From Shewanella algae (GTDB lineage: Bacteria > Pseudomonadota > Gammaproteobacteria > Enterobacterales > Shewanellaceae), in the NCBI RefSeq assembly GCF_009183365.2, contig NZ_CP068230.1, positions 1,765,001 to 1,829,000 on the forward strand: a stretch of 64,000 nt of DNA, read 5' to 3'. Shown here in pieces: positions 34,842 to 44,600 of this stretch (the stretch's first letter is position 1; each line of letters opens with the position of its first letter). The notes beneath the pieces are model-generated. The model did no database searches. It was not told where the DNA came from and was given only the letters and a program-made list of their open reading frames with translations. Made by a program: the position numbers and the translations under genes.

Positions 34842-35891
34842 ATGAATTATTCCCGTGTGTATATCAATAGTCTGGCTTATGAGTTGGCGCCGGAAATGGT
34901 GTCCAGCCGCGAGTTGGAATCCCGGCTTGCGCCGCTTTATCAAAAGTTTCGTATCCCCATTGGGCAACTCGCTGCCCTGACGGGCATTGAGGAGCGTCGT
35001 TGGTGGCCCAAGGGCTTCAAGGTTTCCCAAGGTGCAGTGTGCGCCGCCCAAAAGGCGCTGGCCGAGACAGGGCTGGATCCCAAACAACTGGGCGCCTTGG
35101 TTTACACCGGCGTGTGCCGTGATCAGCATGAGCCGGCCACGGCCTGTGCTGTGGCTTCTGCCATAGGTATCGGGCGCGACTGCGCCGTTTTTGATATCAG
35201 CAACGCCTGCCTGGGAGTCCTGTCCGGTATTCTGGATGTGGCCAACCGTATAGAACTGGGGCAGATCCGCGCCGGTATGGTGGTGTCCTGTGAATCATCC
35301 CGGGAGATAGTCGAGGCGTCCATAGAGCAGATGCTGGCCGATCCCAGCATGGCAAACTTTGCGGCTTCTCTGGCCACCTTGACCGGCGGCTCAGGTGCCG
35401 TGGCCGTTATCCTCACGGATGGCAGCTTGCCGCTTACCACCTCCCGCAAGCATCAGTTGCTCGGTGCCAGTCAGTTGGCGGCGCCGGAGCATCATCAGAT
35501 GTGTCAGTGGGGTTTTGTCGAGGTCGGTAACCGCCTCTACCGCGAAGTGATGCGCACAGATGCCGTTGCCCTTTTGAAGGAGGGGGTGGAGCTGGCGCGC
35601 CAGACCTGGGAGCAGTTTTTGCAGCAGCGCCAGTGGCTTGCCGGACAGGTGGATAAGGTTATCTGTCATCAGGTGGGGGCTGCCAACCGAAAACAAGTAC
35701 TGGGCGCCCTGGGCATTGCCGAGCACAAAGAGTATCCCACCTTTGCCCGCCTTGGCAATATGGGCACTGTCTCTTTGCCTGTGTCGGCGGCGCTGGCCCA
35801 CGGTGAAGGCTTTTTGCAGGCAGGCGACCGGGTGAGCTTTCTTGGCATAGGCTCGGGACTCAACTGCATGATGCTGGGGCTGCGCTGGTAA
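34842..35891 (+). CDS. oleA: OleA, long-chain beta-ketoacyl condensing enzyme
   Basis: 349-residue thiolase-fold (KAS III-like) enzyme that joins two long-chain acyl-CoAs head to head in a non-decarboxylative Claisen reaction, giving a 2-alkyl-3-ketoacid. Catalytic Cys123 lies in ISNACLGVLSG. The TGVCRDQHEPATACAVAS block carries the conserved Glu expected of OleA as opposed to FabH. Later blocks include ICHQVGAANRK and a C-terminal GIGSGLNCMMLGL. First gene of oleA-oleB-oleC-oleD. In Shewanella the pathway makes a C31 polyene from polyunsaturated acyl chains (literature knowledge). Confidence 0.93.
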   Translation: MNYSRVYINSLAYELAPEMVSSRELESRLAPLYQKFRIPIGQLAALTGIEERRWWPKGFKVSQGAVCAAQKALAETGLDPKQLGALVYTGVCRDQHEPATACAVASAIGIGRDCAVFDISNACLGVLSGILDVANRIELGQIRAGMVVSCESSREIVEASIEQMLADPSMANFAASLATLTGGSGAVAVILTDGSLPLTTSRKHQLLGASQLAAPEHHQMCQWGFVEVGNRLYREVMRTDAVALLKEGVELARQTWEQFLQQRQWLAGQVDKVICHQVGAANRKQVLGALGIAEHKEYPTFARLGNMGTVSLPVSAALAHGEGFLQAGDRVSFLGIGSGLNCMMLGLRW

Positions 35892-35979
35892 GCCCTTGAT
35901 ACAGGTTTTAGACAATGCCCATTCGACAGGGCCCATTAGAATAGTGCCTAAATAACCAAAATTAACAACAGGATAGCCA

Positions 35980-36966
35980 ATGGCCACCCTAGATACACTC
36001 TTCCCGTTCAAGCGTCATTTCATCACGCTCGGCGGCCACAAACTGCATTATGTGCATGAAAAACCTGCCGGGATTAACGGCCAACGCCCCGATGCCGTGG
36101 TGATGGTGCACGGTAACCCCAGCTGGTCTTTTTACTACCGTAACCTAGTGCAGGCGTTAAGCGACCAATATGAATGTGTGGTGCCGGATCATATCGGCTG
36201 CGGCTTGTCCGACAAACCGGGCGATGATGCCTATGACTATACGCTGGCGCAGCGTATCGACGATCTGGAAGCACTGCTGGACAGTCTGGATATTCGCAGC
36301 AATATCACACTGGTGCTGCATGACTGGGGCGGCATGATAGGCATGGGCTATGCCGCCCGCTATCCTGAGAGGATTAAACGCCTGGTGCTGCTCAATACCG
36401 CCGCCTTCGGTTTGCCAAAGAGCAAGCCCTTGCCGCTGGCGCTGAAAATCTGCCGCGATACCGCGCTTGGCACCCTGCTGGTGCGGGGCTTCAATGCCTT
36501 CTCGTCCGCCGCTTCCTATGTGGGAGTCAAACGTGCGCCCATGGCTGCGGATGTGCGCCGCGCTTATGTGGCACCATTCAACTCCTGGCAAAATCGAATC
36601 TCGACTTTGAGGTTTGTACAGGATATTCCGCTCAAGCCCGGCGACAGAAACTGGGAGTTGGTGCAGTCGATTGATGCCAGTTTGCAGCAGTTTACCCGGG
36701 TGCCGACCATTATTCTTTGGGGTCTCAAGGACTTTGTCTTTGACCGGCACTTCCTTGAAGGTTGGCAGCAGCGCCTGCCCAAAGCCGAGCTGCACGCCTT
36801 TGCCGACTGCGGCCATTATATTCTTGAAGACGCCAGTGATGAGGTGATAGCCCATATTCGCCGCTTTATTGATGAAACGGCAGTGGCTAAAAGCGCCGAC
36901 GAACAAACATCTAACCCTAAAGAAAAGGCATCGGCGGAAACAACCTCAGCCGGGAGCGCTGACTGA
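35980..36966 (+). CDS. oleB: OleB, alpha/beta-hydrolase beta-lactone decarboxylase
   Basis: 328-residue haloalkane-dehalogenase-like hydrolase that decarboxylates the beta-lactone made by OleC to a cis-olefin. Visible: the oxyanion block MVHGNPSWSFYYRNL, nucleophile Asp115 in LHDWGGMIG, and the catalytic His in ADCGHYILED. The last 35 residues are Lys/Thr/Glu/Ala-rich and look like a disordered tail. One base separates the stop from the oleC start, so the two are translated together; in other bacteria oleB and oleC are fused. Confidence 0.92.
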   Translation: MATLDTLFPFKRHFITLGGHKLHYVHEKPAGINGQRPDAVVMVHGNPSWSFYYRNLVQALSDQYECVVPDHIGCGLSDKPGDDAYDYTLAQRIDDLEALLDSLDIRSNITLVLHDWGGMIGMGYAARYPERIKRLVLLNTAAFGLPKSKPLPLALKICRDTALGTLLVRGFNAFSSAASYVGVKRAPMAADVRRAYVAPFNSWQNRISTLRFVQDIPLKPGDRNWELVQSIDASLQQFTRVPTIILWGLKDFVFDRHFLEGWQQRLPKAELHAFADCGHYILEDASDEVIAHIRRFIDETAVAKSADEQTSNPKEKASAETTSAGSAD

Positions 36967-36967
36967 G

Positions 36968-38782
36968 ATGTTCCCACCCGCCGAAGACTCGCAAGTGGCC
37001 GCAAATGAACCGGCCCCAGAGGCAAACTCCGCCAAGGGGCACAACTTGTGTCGCCACCTGAAGCAGGCGGCCATTAACCAGAGCGAGGACCTGGCGGTTG
37101 CCGTGCAGCGTCGCTGCGGTGGTAAGTTCAGTTATCAGGAGCTTGATTTCAAGACCCTGGACAGCGACAGCGACCGGCTTGCTAGCGCCTTGCTCGACTA
37201 TGGCTTCAAGCCCGGGATGAAAGCCGTGCTTATGGTGACTCCGGGGATAGAGTTTTTTGTGCTTACCTTTGCCCTGTTCAAGGCGGGGATCATCCCTGTG
37301 ATGGTAGATCCCGGCATGGGGATCGCCAAGCTCAAGCAGTGTCTGGCCGAAGCCGAGCCCGATGCCTTTATTGGGATCCCCAAGGCTCATGTGGCCAGAT
37401 TGCTGTTCGGTTGGGGCAAACCCAGTATCCGCTTGTTGCTGACGGCAGGTGAAGGCTTTCTTGGCCGTAACCCTCCTTGGGGAGGCAGCAGTGTCAGCCG
37501 TTTGTTGGCCAGGGCACCAGAGTCAGTCACATTTCCCATGGCGCAGCTCGGCGCGCAGCAGATGGCGGCCATCTTGTTTACCAGTGGCAGCACCGGCACC
37601 CCAAAAGGCGTGGTCTACAGCCACGGCATGTTTGAGGCGCAGATAACTGCGCTGCGAAATGACTATGGCATTCGTCCCGGCGAGCGGGATCTGTCGACCT
37701 TCCCGCTATTTGCTCTCTTTGGACCGGCGCTGGGGATGGCATCGATAGTGCCTGAAATGGATGCCAGCAAACCGATAACCGCCAGACCGGAAAACCTGTT
37801 TGCCGCCATAGAGCACTATGCCTGCAGCAATATGTTTGTGAATCCCGCCTTGCTCGACCGTTTGGGACGCGGCGGAAACGGGCGCCGGCTGCACAGCCTG
37901 AAGCGGGTGATATCCGCCGGCGCACCGGCCGACCCCAAGGCGATAGCGCGTTTCTCCGCCATGTTGGCCGAGGATGTCGAAGTGCTCAACTCCTATGGCG
38001 CCACCGAATCCCTGCCTGTTTCCATGATTGGCAGCAAGGCGCTTGGCGCTACCGCCGCCATGACCGACAAGGGCGGCGGCATCTGTGTCGGTAAGCCGGT
38101 ATCCGGAATAAGGGTCAGTATCATAGGGATCAGTGAAGAGACCATCGACAGCTGGTCGCCGACTCTCGAGTTGGCGACGGGGGAGATAGGCGAAATCGTC
38201 GTTGACGGCGCTGTGGTCAACCAGAGCTACTATCGCCGCGAAGGCGCCAACAAGCAGGCCAAGATTGCCTATGAAGGCAGGCAACTGCACCGGATGGGCG
38301 ATCTCGGTTATCTTGATGCCGATGGCAACTTGTGGATGTGTGGCCGCAAGGCCCACAGAGTGGATGTCATTCAGGACGGTGAGCTGCAAAAGCGCTATCT
38401 GTCTATTCCCTGTGAGCGGATTTTCAATACCCATCCTCAGGTTAAACGTTCGGCACTGGTTGGCGTTGAACTGATGCAGAATAAGCCTGGCGGCGGGGGG
38501 ACAGTCCAAGAGAGCGCTTTTCTTGAGAGCACTTCCCCTGATAGCACTGTGCCCGAAAAAGTACCGCTTATCTGCATCGAGCTTGAGCAATCCCTGTCGC
38601 CAGCCGAACAGCAACAGCTGTTTACCGAGTTGCAGGCACTTGCCGACAAGCAGTCAGTGACCCGAGGCATCAGGCATTTTATGTTGCATCCTGGTTTTCC
38701 CATGGATGTGCGCCACAATGCCAAGATATTCCGCGAGCAACTTGCCGTTTGGGCGCAAAAACAGTTGGATGGAAACCGCTGA
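36968..38782 (+). CDS. oleC: OleC, beta-lactone synthetase
   Basis: 604-residue AMP-dependent ligase-fold enzyme that activates the 2-alkyl-3-hydroxy acid with ATP and closes a beta-lactone. The adenylation signature FTSGSTGTPKGVVYSHG, the later NSYGATESLP and LHRMGDLGYLD blocks and the C-terminal Lys (HNAKIFREQL) are visible. The ATG at 36968 is preferred; longer open frames run back into oleB in another frame and have no family match. Typical OleC length is 550-600, with an extra hydrophilic N-terminus here. Confidence 0.92.
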   Translation: MFPPAEDSQVAANEPAPEANSAKGHNLCRHLKQAAINQSEDLAVAVQRRCGGKFSYQELDFKTLDSDSDRLASALLDYGFKPGMKAVLMVTPGIEFFVLTFALFKAGIIPVMVDPGMGIAKLKQCLAEAEPDAFIGIPKAHVARLLFGWGKPSIRLLLTAGEGFLGRNPPWGGSSVSRLLARAPESVTFPMAQLGAQQMAAILFTSGSTGTPKGVVYSHGMFEAQITALRNDYGIRPGERDLSTFPLFALFGPALGMASIVPEMDASKPITARPENLFAAIEHYACSNMFVNPALLDRLGRGGNGRRLHSLKRVISAGAPADPKAIARFSAMLAEDVEVLNSYGATESLPVSMIGSKALGATAAMTDKGGGICVGKPVSGIRVSIIGISEETIDSWSPTLELATGEIGEIVVDGAVVNQSYYRREGANKQAKIAYEGRQLHRMGDLGYLDADGNLWMCGRKAHRVDVIQDGELQKRYLSIPCERIFNTHPQVKRSALVGVELMQNKPGGGGTVQESAFLESTSPDSTVPEKVPLICIELEQSLSPAEQQQLFTELQALADKQSVTRGIRHFMLHPGFPMDVRHNAKIFREQLAVWAQKQLDGNR

Positions 38783-38816
38783 AAACCAAAATAGATAACA
38801 GAGACAGAAAACCACT

Positions 38817-39971
38817 ATGGCCACATCAGCACCGCAATCTCAATCATCTGAGTCAATAGCCTCATCGCAGGATTTGCCCGCGGCTTTATTACAAGAGACA
38901 GCGGCTTTGTCACAAGAAACCGGGCATGATGAACTTCATCCCGAGCTGTTGGCGCTGGCCCGGGAACTTGCGACCCGAGTCAAGCGGGTATTGGTGACAG
39001 GCGCCGGAGGCTTTTTGGGAGAGGCCATATGTCGGCCGCTGCTGGCTGCCGGTATTCAGGTAGTGGGGGTGGCCAGGGGCCATTATCCGGCGCTCGAGGC
39101 CATGGGCGCTACCATGGTGCGCGCCGATATTTGCGACAAGCAGGCACTGAAACAAGCCCTCGATGGCTGTGAGCTTATCTTTCACGTTGCCTCCAAGGCC
39201 GGAGTCTGGGGCAGCAGAGCGAGCTATTTTCGCCCCAATGTGTTGGGGACCGAAAACATCATCGCCTGCGCCCGAGAATTGGGGATTGGTTATCTGGTCT
39301 ATACCAGTACGCCGAGCGTCACTTTCGATGGCAAGGATGAGGCCGGTATCGATGAATCCGTTCCCTACGCCAGGCGTTATCTCAACCATTACGGCGCCTC
39401 CAAGTCGGAAGCGGAAGAGTTGGTGCTGGCCAGTGCCAAAGAGGGCTTGAAGACAGTGGCCATTCGGCCGCACCTGATTTGGGGGCCTGGCGATCCTCAT
39501 CTGGTGCCCCGCGTGCTGGAGCGAGGCCGCAAGGGCCGGCTCAAGTTGGTGGGGCATGACGATAAGTTGGTGGACACCATTTATATCGACAATGCCGCCT
39601 TTGCCCACCTGAGCGCGGCCAGGAGCCTGCTGGCCGAACCTTGTCGCTGCAATGGCAAGGCCTATTTTGTCAGTAACGATCAGCCCCTTACTATGGCGGC
39701 CATGCTCGACAGCATTCTTGCCTGTGACAACTTACCCGCGGTGGAAAAGCGGGTACCGGCCACTCTGGCCTACGCCATTGGTGCCATGCTCGAAGGAATA
39801 TACCGACTGCTGGCTATCAAGCAGGAGCCGCTGATGACCCGCTTTGTCGCCAAACAGCTTTCCTGCTGTCACTACTACGACATCTCAGCCGCCAAGCGCG
39901 ACTTGGATTACAGGGTCATCGTCAGTATGGAGCAGGGGATGAATAAGCTAAGGCGCTCTCTTGGCCACTAG
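38817..39971 (+). CDS. oleD: OleD, 2-alkyl-3-ketoacid reductase
   Basis: 384-residue extended short-chain dehydrogenase that reduces the OleA product with NADPH before OleC acts. Nucleotide motif VTGAGGFLGEAI (about 61-72) and active-site Tyr/Lys in YLNHYGASKSEAE. The first 50 residues are Ser/Gln/Glu-rich and probably disordered. 34 bp after oleC; the next gene starts 25 bp downstream. Similar to 3-beta-hydroxysteroid dehydrogenases; the ole context settles the assignment. Confidence 0.92.
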   Translation: MATSAPQSQSSESIASSQDLPAALLQETAALSQETGHDELHPELLALARELATRVKRVLVTGAGGFLGEAICRPLLAAGIQVVGVARGHYPALEAMGATMVRADICDKQALKQALDGCELIFHVASKAGVWGSRASYFRPNVLGTENIIACARELGIGYLVYTSTPSVTFDGKDEAGIDESVPYARRYLNHYGASKSEAEELVLASAKEGLKTVAIRPHLIWGPGDPHLVPRVLERGRKGRLKLVGHDDKLVDTIYIDNAAFAHLSAARSLLAEPCRCNGKAYFVSNDQPLTMAAMLDSILACDNLPAVEKRVPATLAYAIGAMLEGIYRLLAIKQEPLMTRFVAKQLSCCHYYDISAAKRDLDYRVIVSMEQGMNKLRRSLGH

Positions 39972-39996
39972 CTCAAGAAAATCATAAGGAAATAAC

Positions 39997-40512
39997 ATGT
40001 TGTCGCTGTTTTCCGGCACAAAGCCGGCGCTTATTTATATCGAGTTCAACGCCAAACGTATCAGGCTCACCCTTGCCGACAGTCGCCATAGTCTGGGGCA
40101 AGTCAGTCTTGAGACCATTCCTGAGGTGGCAGTGCAGCAGGATAACAAGGGCAGTTTCAAGCTGTTGGCAGTGGGCGATGAAGCGCGGCGACTGGCCGCG
40201 ACCAAGGGAGTGAAATGCCTCAATCCCTTCGAACATGTCCGTACCCCGTTGGCGGACTTTTACCTGGCCGAAATCCTGCTCAAACAGCTGGTTAAGCGGG
40301 TACTACCGCGAAAACTTTTTGCCAAGGCGCCTTTGCTTATCATCCAGCCAAGCGACGAATATGCCGGTGGCCTGACCATGATAGAAGAGCGCGCCTTGCA
40401 GGAACTTGCCTTTGCTGCCGGAGCAAAAGATAGCCTGGTTTACCAGGGGCCGAGACTCACAGGGCAGCAGGATTTCAATGGGTTGAAACTGCAGCAAGTG
40501 AAGGCCTTTTAG
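39997..40512 (+). CDS. Half-length MreB-like protein behind oleD
   Basis: 171 residues. The stretch from about 39 to 152 lines up by eye with the first actin domain of MreB: LAVGDEARRLAATKG with AVGHDAKQMLGRTPG, PLADFYLAEILLKQLVKRV with VIADFFVTEKMLQHFIKQV, and the ERALQELAFAAGAKDSLVYQGP segment with the family's [23 protein letters not shown]. The first phosphate loop (DLGTANT in MreB) is not recognisable, and the whole second domain with the second phosphate loop is missing. ATP binding is therefore doubtful. AAGGAA lies upstream; the 25-bp gap to oleD implies one transcript. Function unknown. Confidence 0.7.
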   Translation: MLSLFSGTKPALIYIEFNAKRIRLTLADSRHSLGQVSLETIPEVAVQQDNKGSFKLLAVGDEARRLAATKGVKCLNPFEHVRTPLADFYLAEILLKQLVKRVLPRKLFAKAPLLIIQPSDEYAGGLTMIEERALQELAFAAGAKDSLVYQGPRLTGQQDFNGLKLQQVKAF

Positions 40513-40710
40513 GCGAGCCAAAGTACCGCACATATTGCAATCCATCACTGGTGGCATCTCTGCGCCGCTGAGAAACTGTACAGCAAAAGGTTATCGGCGT
40601 TAGCGAACAAAGTATGTTAAATGTTTGAATCTTTGTTACAAATTTTGCAAGTTGTAATGTTTAAATCATGCTAGCTTGGTATTCATTTATCTCTCCGGCA
40701 TGAGGAAACT

Positions 40711-41601
40711 ATGCTCAGTATCGAAGCCCTAAGCAAGACCTATGACAACGGTGTTAAGGCACTGGATAATGTAAATCTACAGGTAGACAAAGGGATGTTT
40801 GGTCTGCTCGGCCCCAACGGTGCAGGCAAATCCTCTTTGATGCGCACCATAGCCGCATTGCAAAGTGCCGATAGCGGCAGCATTAGTTTCGACGGCATAG
40901 ACATTCTCAAACAGCCGCAAAAATTGCGTCAGACCCTGGGGTATCTGCCGCAGGATTTTAACGTTTACCCCAGGATCAGCGCCTGGGACTTGCTCGATCA
41001 CCTGGCTATTCTCAAAGGGATCAACAACAAGGGTGAGCGGCGTGAGATGGTGGATGGCTTACTGGCACACACCAACCTTTATCAACACAAGAACAAGGCG
41101 GTCAGCGGTTTTTCCGGCGGTATGCGTCAACGTTTCGGGATTGCGCAGGCGCTGCTTGGCGACCCTAAGCTGTTGATTGTCGACGAACCCACCGCCGGCT
41201 TGGATCCTGAGGAGCGCAACCGTTTCCACAACTTGTTGGTGAGCCTGGGGGAAGAGAAGGTGATTATCCTCTCGACCCATATAGTGGAAGATGTCTCGGA
41301 GCTTTGCGCCAATATGGCGGTGCTCGCCGGTGGTCAGATCCTGCTGCAGGGCAATCCCATGGAGTTGGTGGCCTCTTTGGAGCAAAAAATTTGGACTCGC
41401 ACCGTCAGCCAGGCCGAAGCCACTGAGCTTGAACAACAGCTCAATGTGATTGCCAAACGCCTGTTTGCCGGGCGCACTGTGCTGCATGTCTGGGCCGATT
41501 CGGCGCCGGAAGGTTTTACTCAGGCAACGCCGGGGTTGGAAGATCTTTATTTCAGCACCCTGCATCGCCACCGCAACAGCAAGCCGGTTCAGGCTGCCTG
41601 A
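40711..41601 (+). CDS. ABC transporter ATP-binding protein
   Basis: 296-residue ATPase. Walker A GPNGAGKSSL near residue 34, Q-loop LGYLPQDFNVYPR, signature FSGGMRQRFG, Walker B LLIVDEPTAGLDPEE and the H-loop STHIVED. The type is the one that pairs with multi-span exporter permeases. It ends 10 bp before the permease/aminopeptidase fusion gene, its likely partner. A 200-bp gap with AT-rich sequence separates it from the ole cluster, so it probably has its own promoter. Confidence 0.92.
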   Translation: MLSIEALSKTYDNGVKALDNVNLQVDKGMFGLLGPNGAGKSSLMRTIAALQSADSGSISFDGIDILKQPQKLRQTLGYLPQDFNVYPRISAWDLLDHLAILKGINNKGERREMVDGLLAHTNLYQHKNKAVSGFSGGMRQRFGIAQALLGDPKLLIVDEPTAGLDPEERNRFHNLLVSLGEEKVIILSTHIVEDVSELCANMAVLAGGQILLQGNPMELVASLEQKIWTRTVSQAEATELEQQLNVIAKRLFAGRTVLHVWADSAPEGFTQATPGLEDLYFSTLHRHRNSKPVQAA

Positions 41602-41611
41602 GGAACTGCCC

Positions 41612-44600
41612 ATGTTTGTTTCCATGTTACGCTTTGAATGGCGCTACTATCTGCGGCAGCCATCTTTTTATGTTGTTTCTTTGCTGTTGTTTTTAATCAG
41701 CTTTCTATCCATTGTATCCAACAATGTGCAGATAGGTGGTGGCGGTGAGGTGCTGAAGAACAGCCCTTTCAGCATTGCCCAGACCCTGCTGATCATGAGC
41801 TTTATCTCCATGTTTGCCGTGGTCAACTTTGTCGGTAGTACAGCGGTGCGCAACCAGCAGCACGGGATGGAGGAACTGATCTATTCCAAACCGCTGACTC
41901 CGCTGGCCTATCAGTTGGGGCGTTTTTTCGGCAGTTATCTGGTGGTCATGGCGGTGTTTTCCATGGTGCCGCTGGCGATGTGGCTCGGCTCATTTATGCC
42001 TTGGGTCGATGCCAGCCGTTTCGGTGAAAATCGGCTCAGCTATTATCTGCTGCCCTTGCTGCTGTTGGCCGCGCCGAGCCTGCTGCTGATATCGGCGCTG
42101 TTTTATGCCATGGCCAGCCGTTTTCGCTCCATGATGGGTTTGTATCTGACAGCCGTAGCACTGCTTATCATCTACAACCTCACCGGCGAACTGGCCAGTC
42201 AGCCGCAGTTTCGCACGCTGGCGGCCATGTTGGATCCCTTTGCACTGCGCACCTTTGCCGACGTTACCCGTTACTGGACCATAGCCGAGAAAAACACCCA
42301 GTTGGTGGAGCTGACCGGTGTTATGCTCAGCAACCGCGCCATGTGGCTTTCTCTGGCGGTCATCTTGCTGCTTGTAGCCAAGGTCTGGCGCCAACCAACA
42401 CTTACTCGCAAGAAGGACAAACGCGCCGGCAAGCAGTCTGCAACCCCGGCATTGCAGCCCTTGCAGCAACTGAGCCGCGCAAGCTCGCCATCGACTTCGG
42501 CACAGTTCAAGGCCCGAGTCGGCTTTGAAATCCGCCAGGTGCTCTACACAGCACCATTTGTGATTTTGGGACTGCTCACCGTCTTTAACCTGGTCGGGCC
42601 CATGTTCGGTGATTTTGGTTGGTATGGTACCTCCAACTGGCCGCTGACCCAGGACATGGTCGATAATATTGCCGGGGCCACCGGCTTGCTGATGGTGATA
42701 GTACTCATCTACTACAGCGCCGAGATTGTCTGGCGTGAGCGCAACTCCGGAATGGGGGACATAGTCGACAGTCTGCCGGTGCCGAATCTGGTGTTCTGGA
42801 CCTCCAAACTGGTGGCTGTGGTGTTGGTGATGGCGCTGCTGTACCTGTTGGCGACCCTGACCACAATTACTTTCCAACTGATCAAGGGGCAGTACAATCT
42901 CGAACTGGCTCAATACGCCATCAGGTTGGGCTTCTACTATCTGTTGCCACTGCTGATGTCGGCGGTTCTGGCGTTCTTCTTTCAGGTGCTCAGCCCGAAC
43001 AAGTATGCCGGTATGGGGCTGTTTGTTGCCTACTACCTGACAACCTTTGTGATGGCAAGTTGGGGATTCGGCCATTCGCTGTACAACTTCGGCGCTTCTC
43101 CTTATCTGGCCTATTCGGATATGAACGGTTACGGCTGGGGACTCTTGAGCCACAGCCTGTATATGCTCTATTGGGGCGGTTTCTCACTGCTGCTGTTTGT
43201 GCTGGGTTATGGCCTCTATCACAGGGGGCCGAAACAGTCTCTGAAACACAGGTTTGCCCTGCTTGGCGGTCAGCTGGGGGCCAAGGGACGCTTGCTGGCG
43301 GCCTTTGGGGTACTGCTGTTTGTTGCCAGCGGCAGCTATCTCTTCTACCAGACCAAGGTGGTCAATCATTACTATACCAATGATGAGGAAACCGACCTGC
43401 GCGCCGACTATGAGAAGAAATTCAAGCAGTACGCGTCTTTGCCCGTGCTGACCACCACTGCGGTCAAGGCCGACATTGATATCTATCCCGAGTCACGGCG
43501 AATCGAGGCAGATATCAAGCTTGATTGGGTCAACAAACAGGACAAGCCGATAAGCAAATTGCTGGTCAGTCTACCGTCCCACACCCGCGCGGAAGATCTC
43601 AGCATCACCTTGCCGGGGGCGACTCTGGGCGAGTTTGACGATAAATTCAATGTCAGTTGGCTGGTGTTTGACAAGCCGTTGCCGCCGGGGGAGAAAATCA
43701 GCGGCCGCATTCATTTGATTCGGGAAACCCAAGGGGTTGAAGAGTCCAACTTCGATCTGTCTGTGGTCGAAAACGGCACCTTTATCAATAATATCGAGCT
43801 GCTGCCTCAGTTTGGGTATCAGGAAGGCTATGAACTCAGCGATCGCCACGAGCGTGAGAAACGTGGTCTTGAAGACAAACCAAGAGCCAATAAGCTGGAA
43901 GACACGCGCTTTTATCGGCAGAACTTCTTTGGCGTAGACGGCGACTTTATCGACTTTGAAGCCACGGTTTCCACCTCAGGCCAGCAGATGGCACTGGTGC
44001 CCGGATACCTGCAGCGGCAATGGCGTGAAAACGGTCGCAACTTCTTCCATTACAAGATGGATAGCCCCATGGTTAACTTCTATTCGATCCTCTCCGGACG
44101 TTTCGAAGTGGACCGGCAGCAGTACAAGGGCATAGTGATCGAGGTGTACTACCATTCGGCCCACTATTGGAACGTGGAGCGAATGATAGAGTCGGTGAAA
44201 GACTCTATCGACTATTACACCCAGGCTTTTGGTCCCTATCAACACAAGCAACTGCGTATAGTAGAGTTTCCCGGTTATCGCTCCTTTGCCCAGAGTTTTG
44301 CCAACACTGTGCCTTACTCTGAGCGTATCGGCTTTATCACCGACCTGCGCAACTCGGACAATATTGACCCCGTCTATTATGTGACGGCCCACGAAGTGGC
44401 ACACCAGTGGTGGGGGCATCAGGTTGGCGCTGCCGATGTACAGGGCAGTGCGGTTATCTCCGAGAGCCTGTCGCAATACTCGGCGCTGATGGTGATGGAG
44501 CACAAGTATGGCCCACAGATGCTGCGCCGATTCCTCAAGTATGAGCTTGACCGCTACCTGCGAGGTCGCTCATCGGAAAGCAAGGGCGAGCAACCGCTAC

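Noticed and set aside
36869..36967. Upstream extension of oleC into oleB
   Set aside because: The added residues are basic and unlike OleC, and overlap the oleB reading frame; the ATG at 36968 fits the one-base gap between coupled genes.
41450..41611. Upstream extension of the permease/M1 gene into the ATPase gene
   Set aside because: The extra 54 residues are a frame shadow of the ATPase C-terminus; the ATG at 41612 has GAGGA upstream and begins a normal membrane-protein N-terminus.
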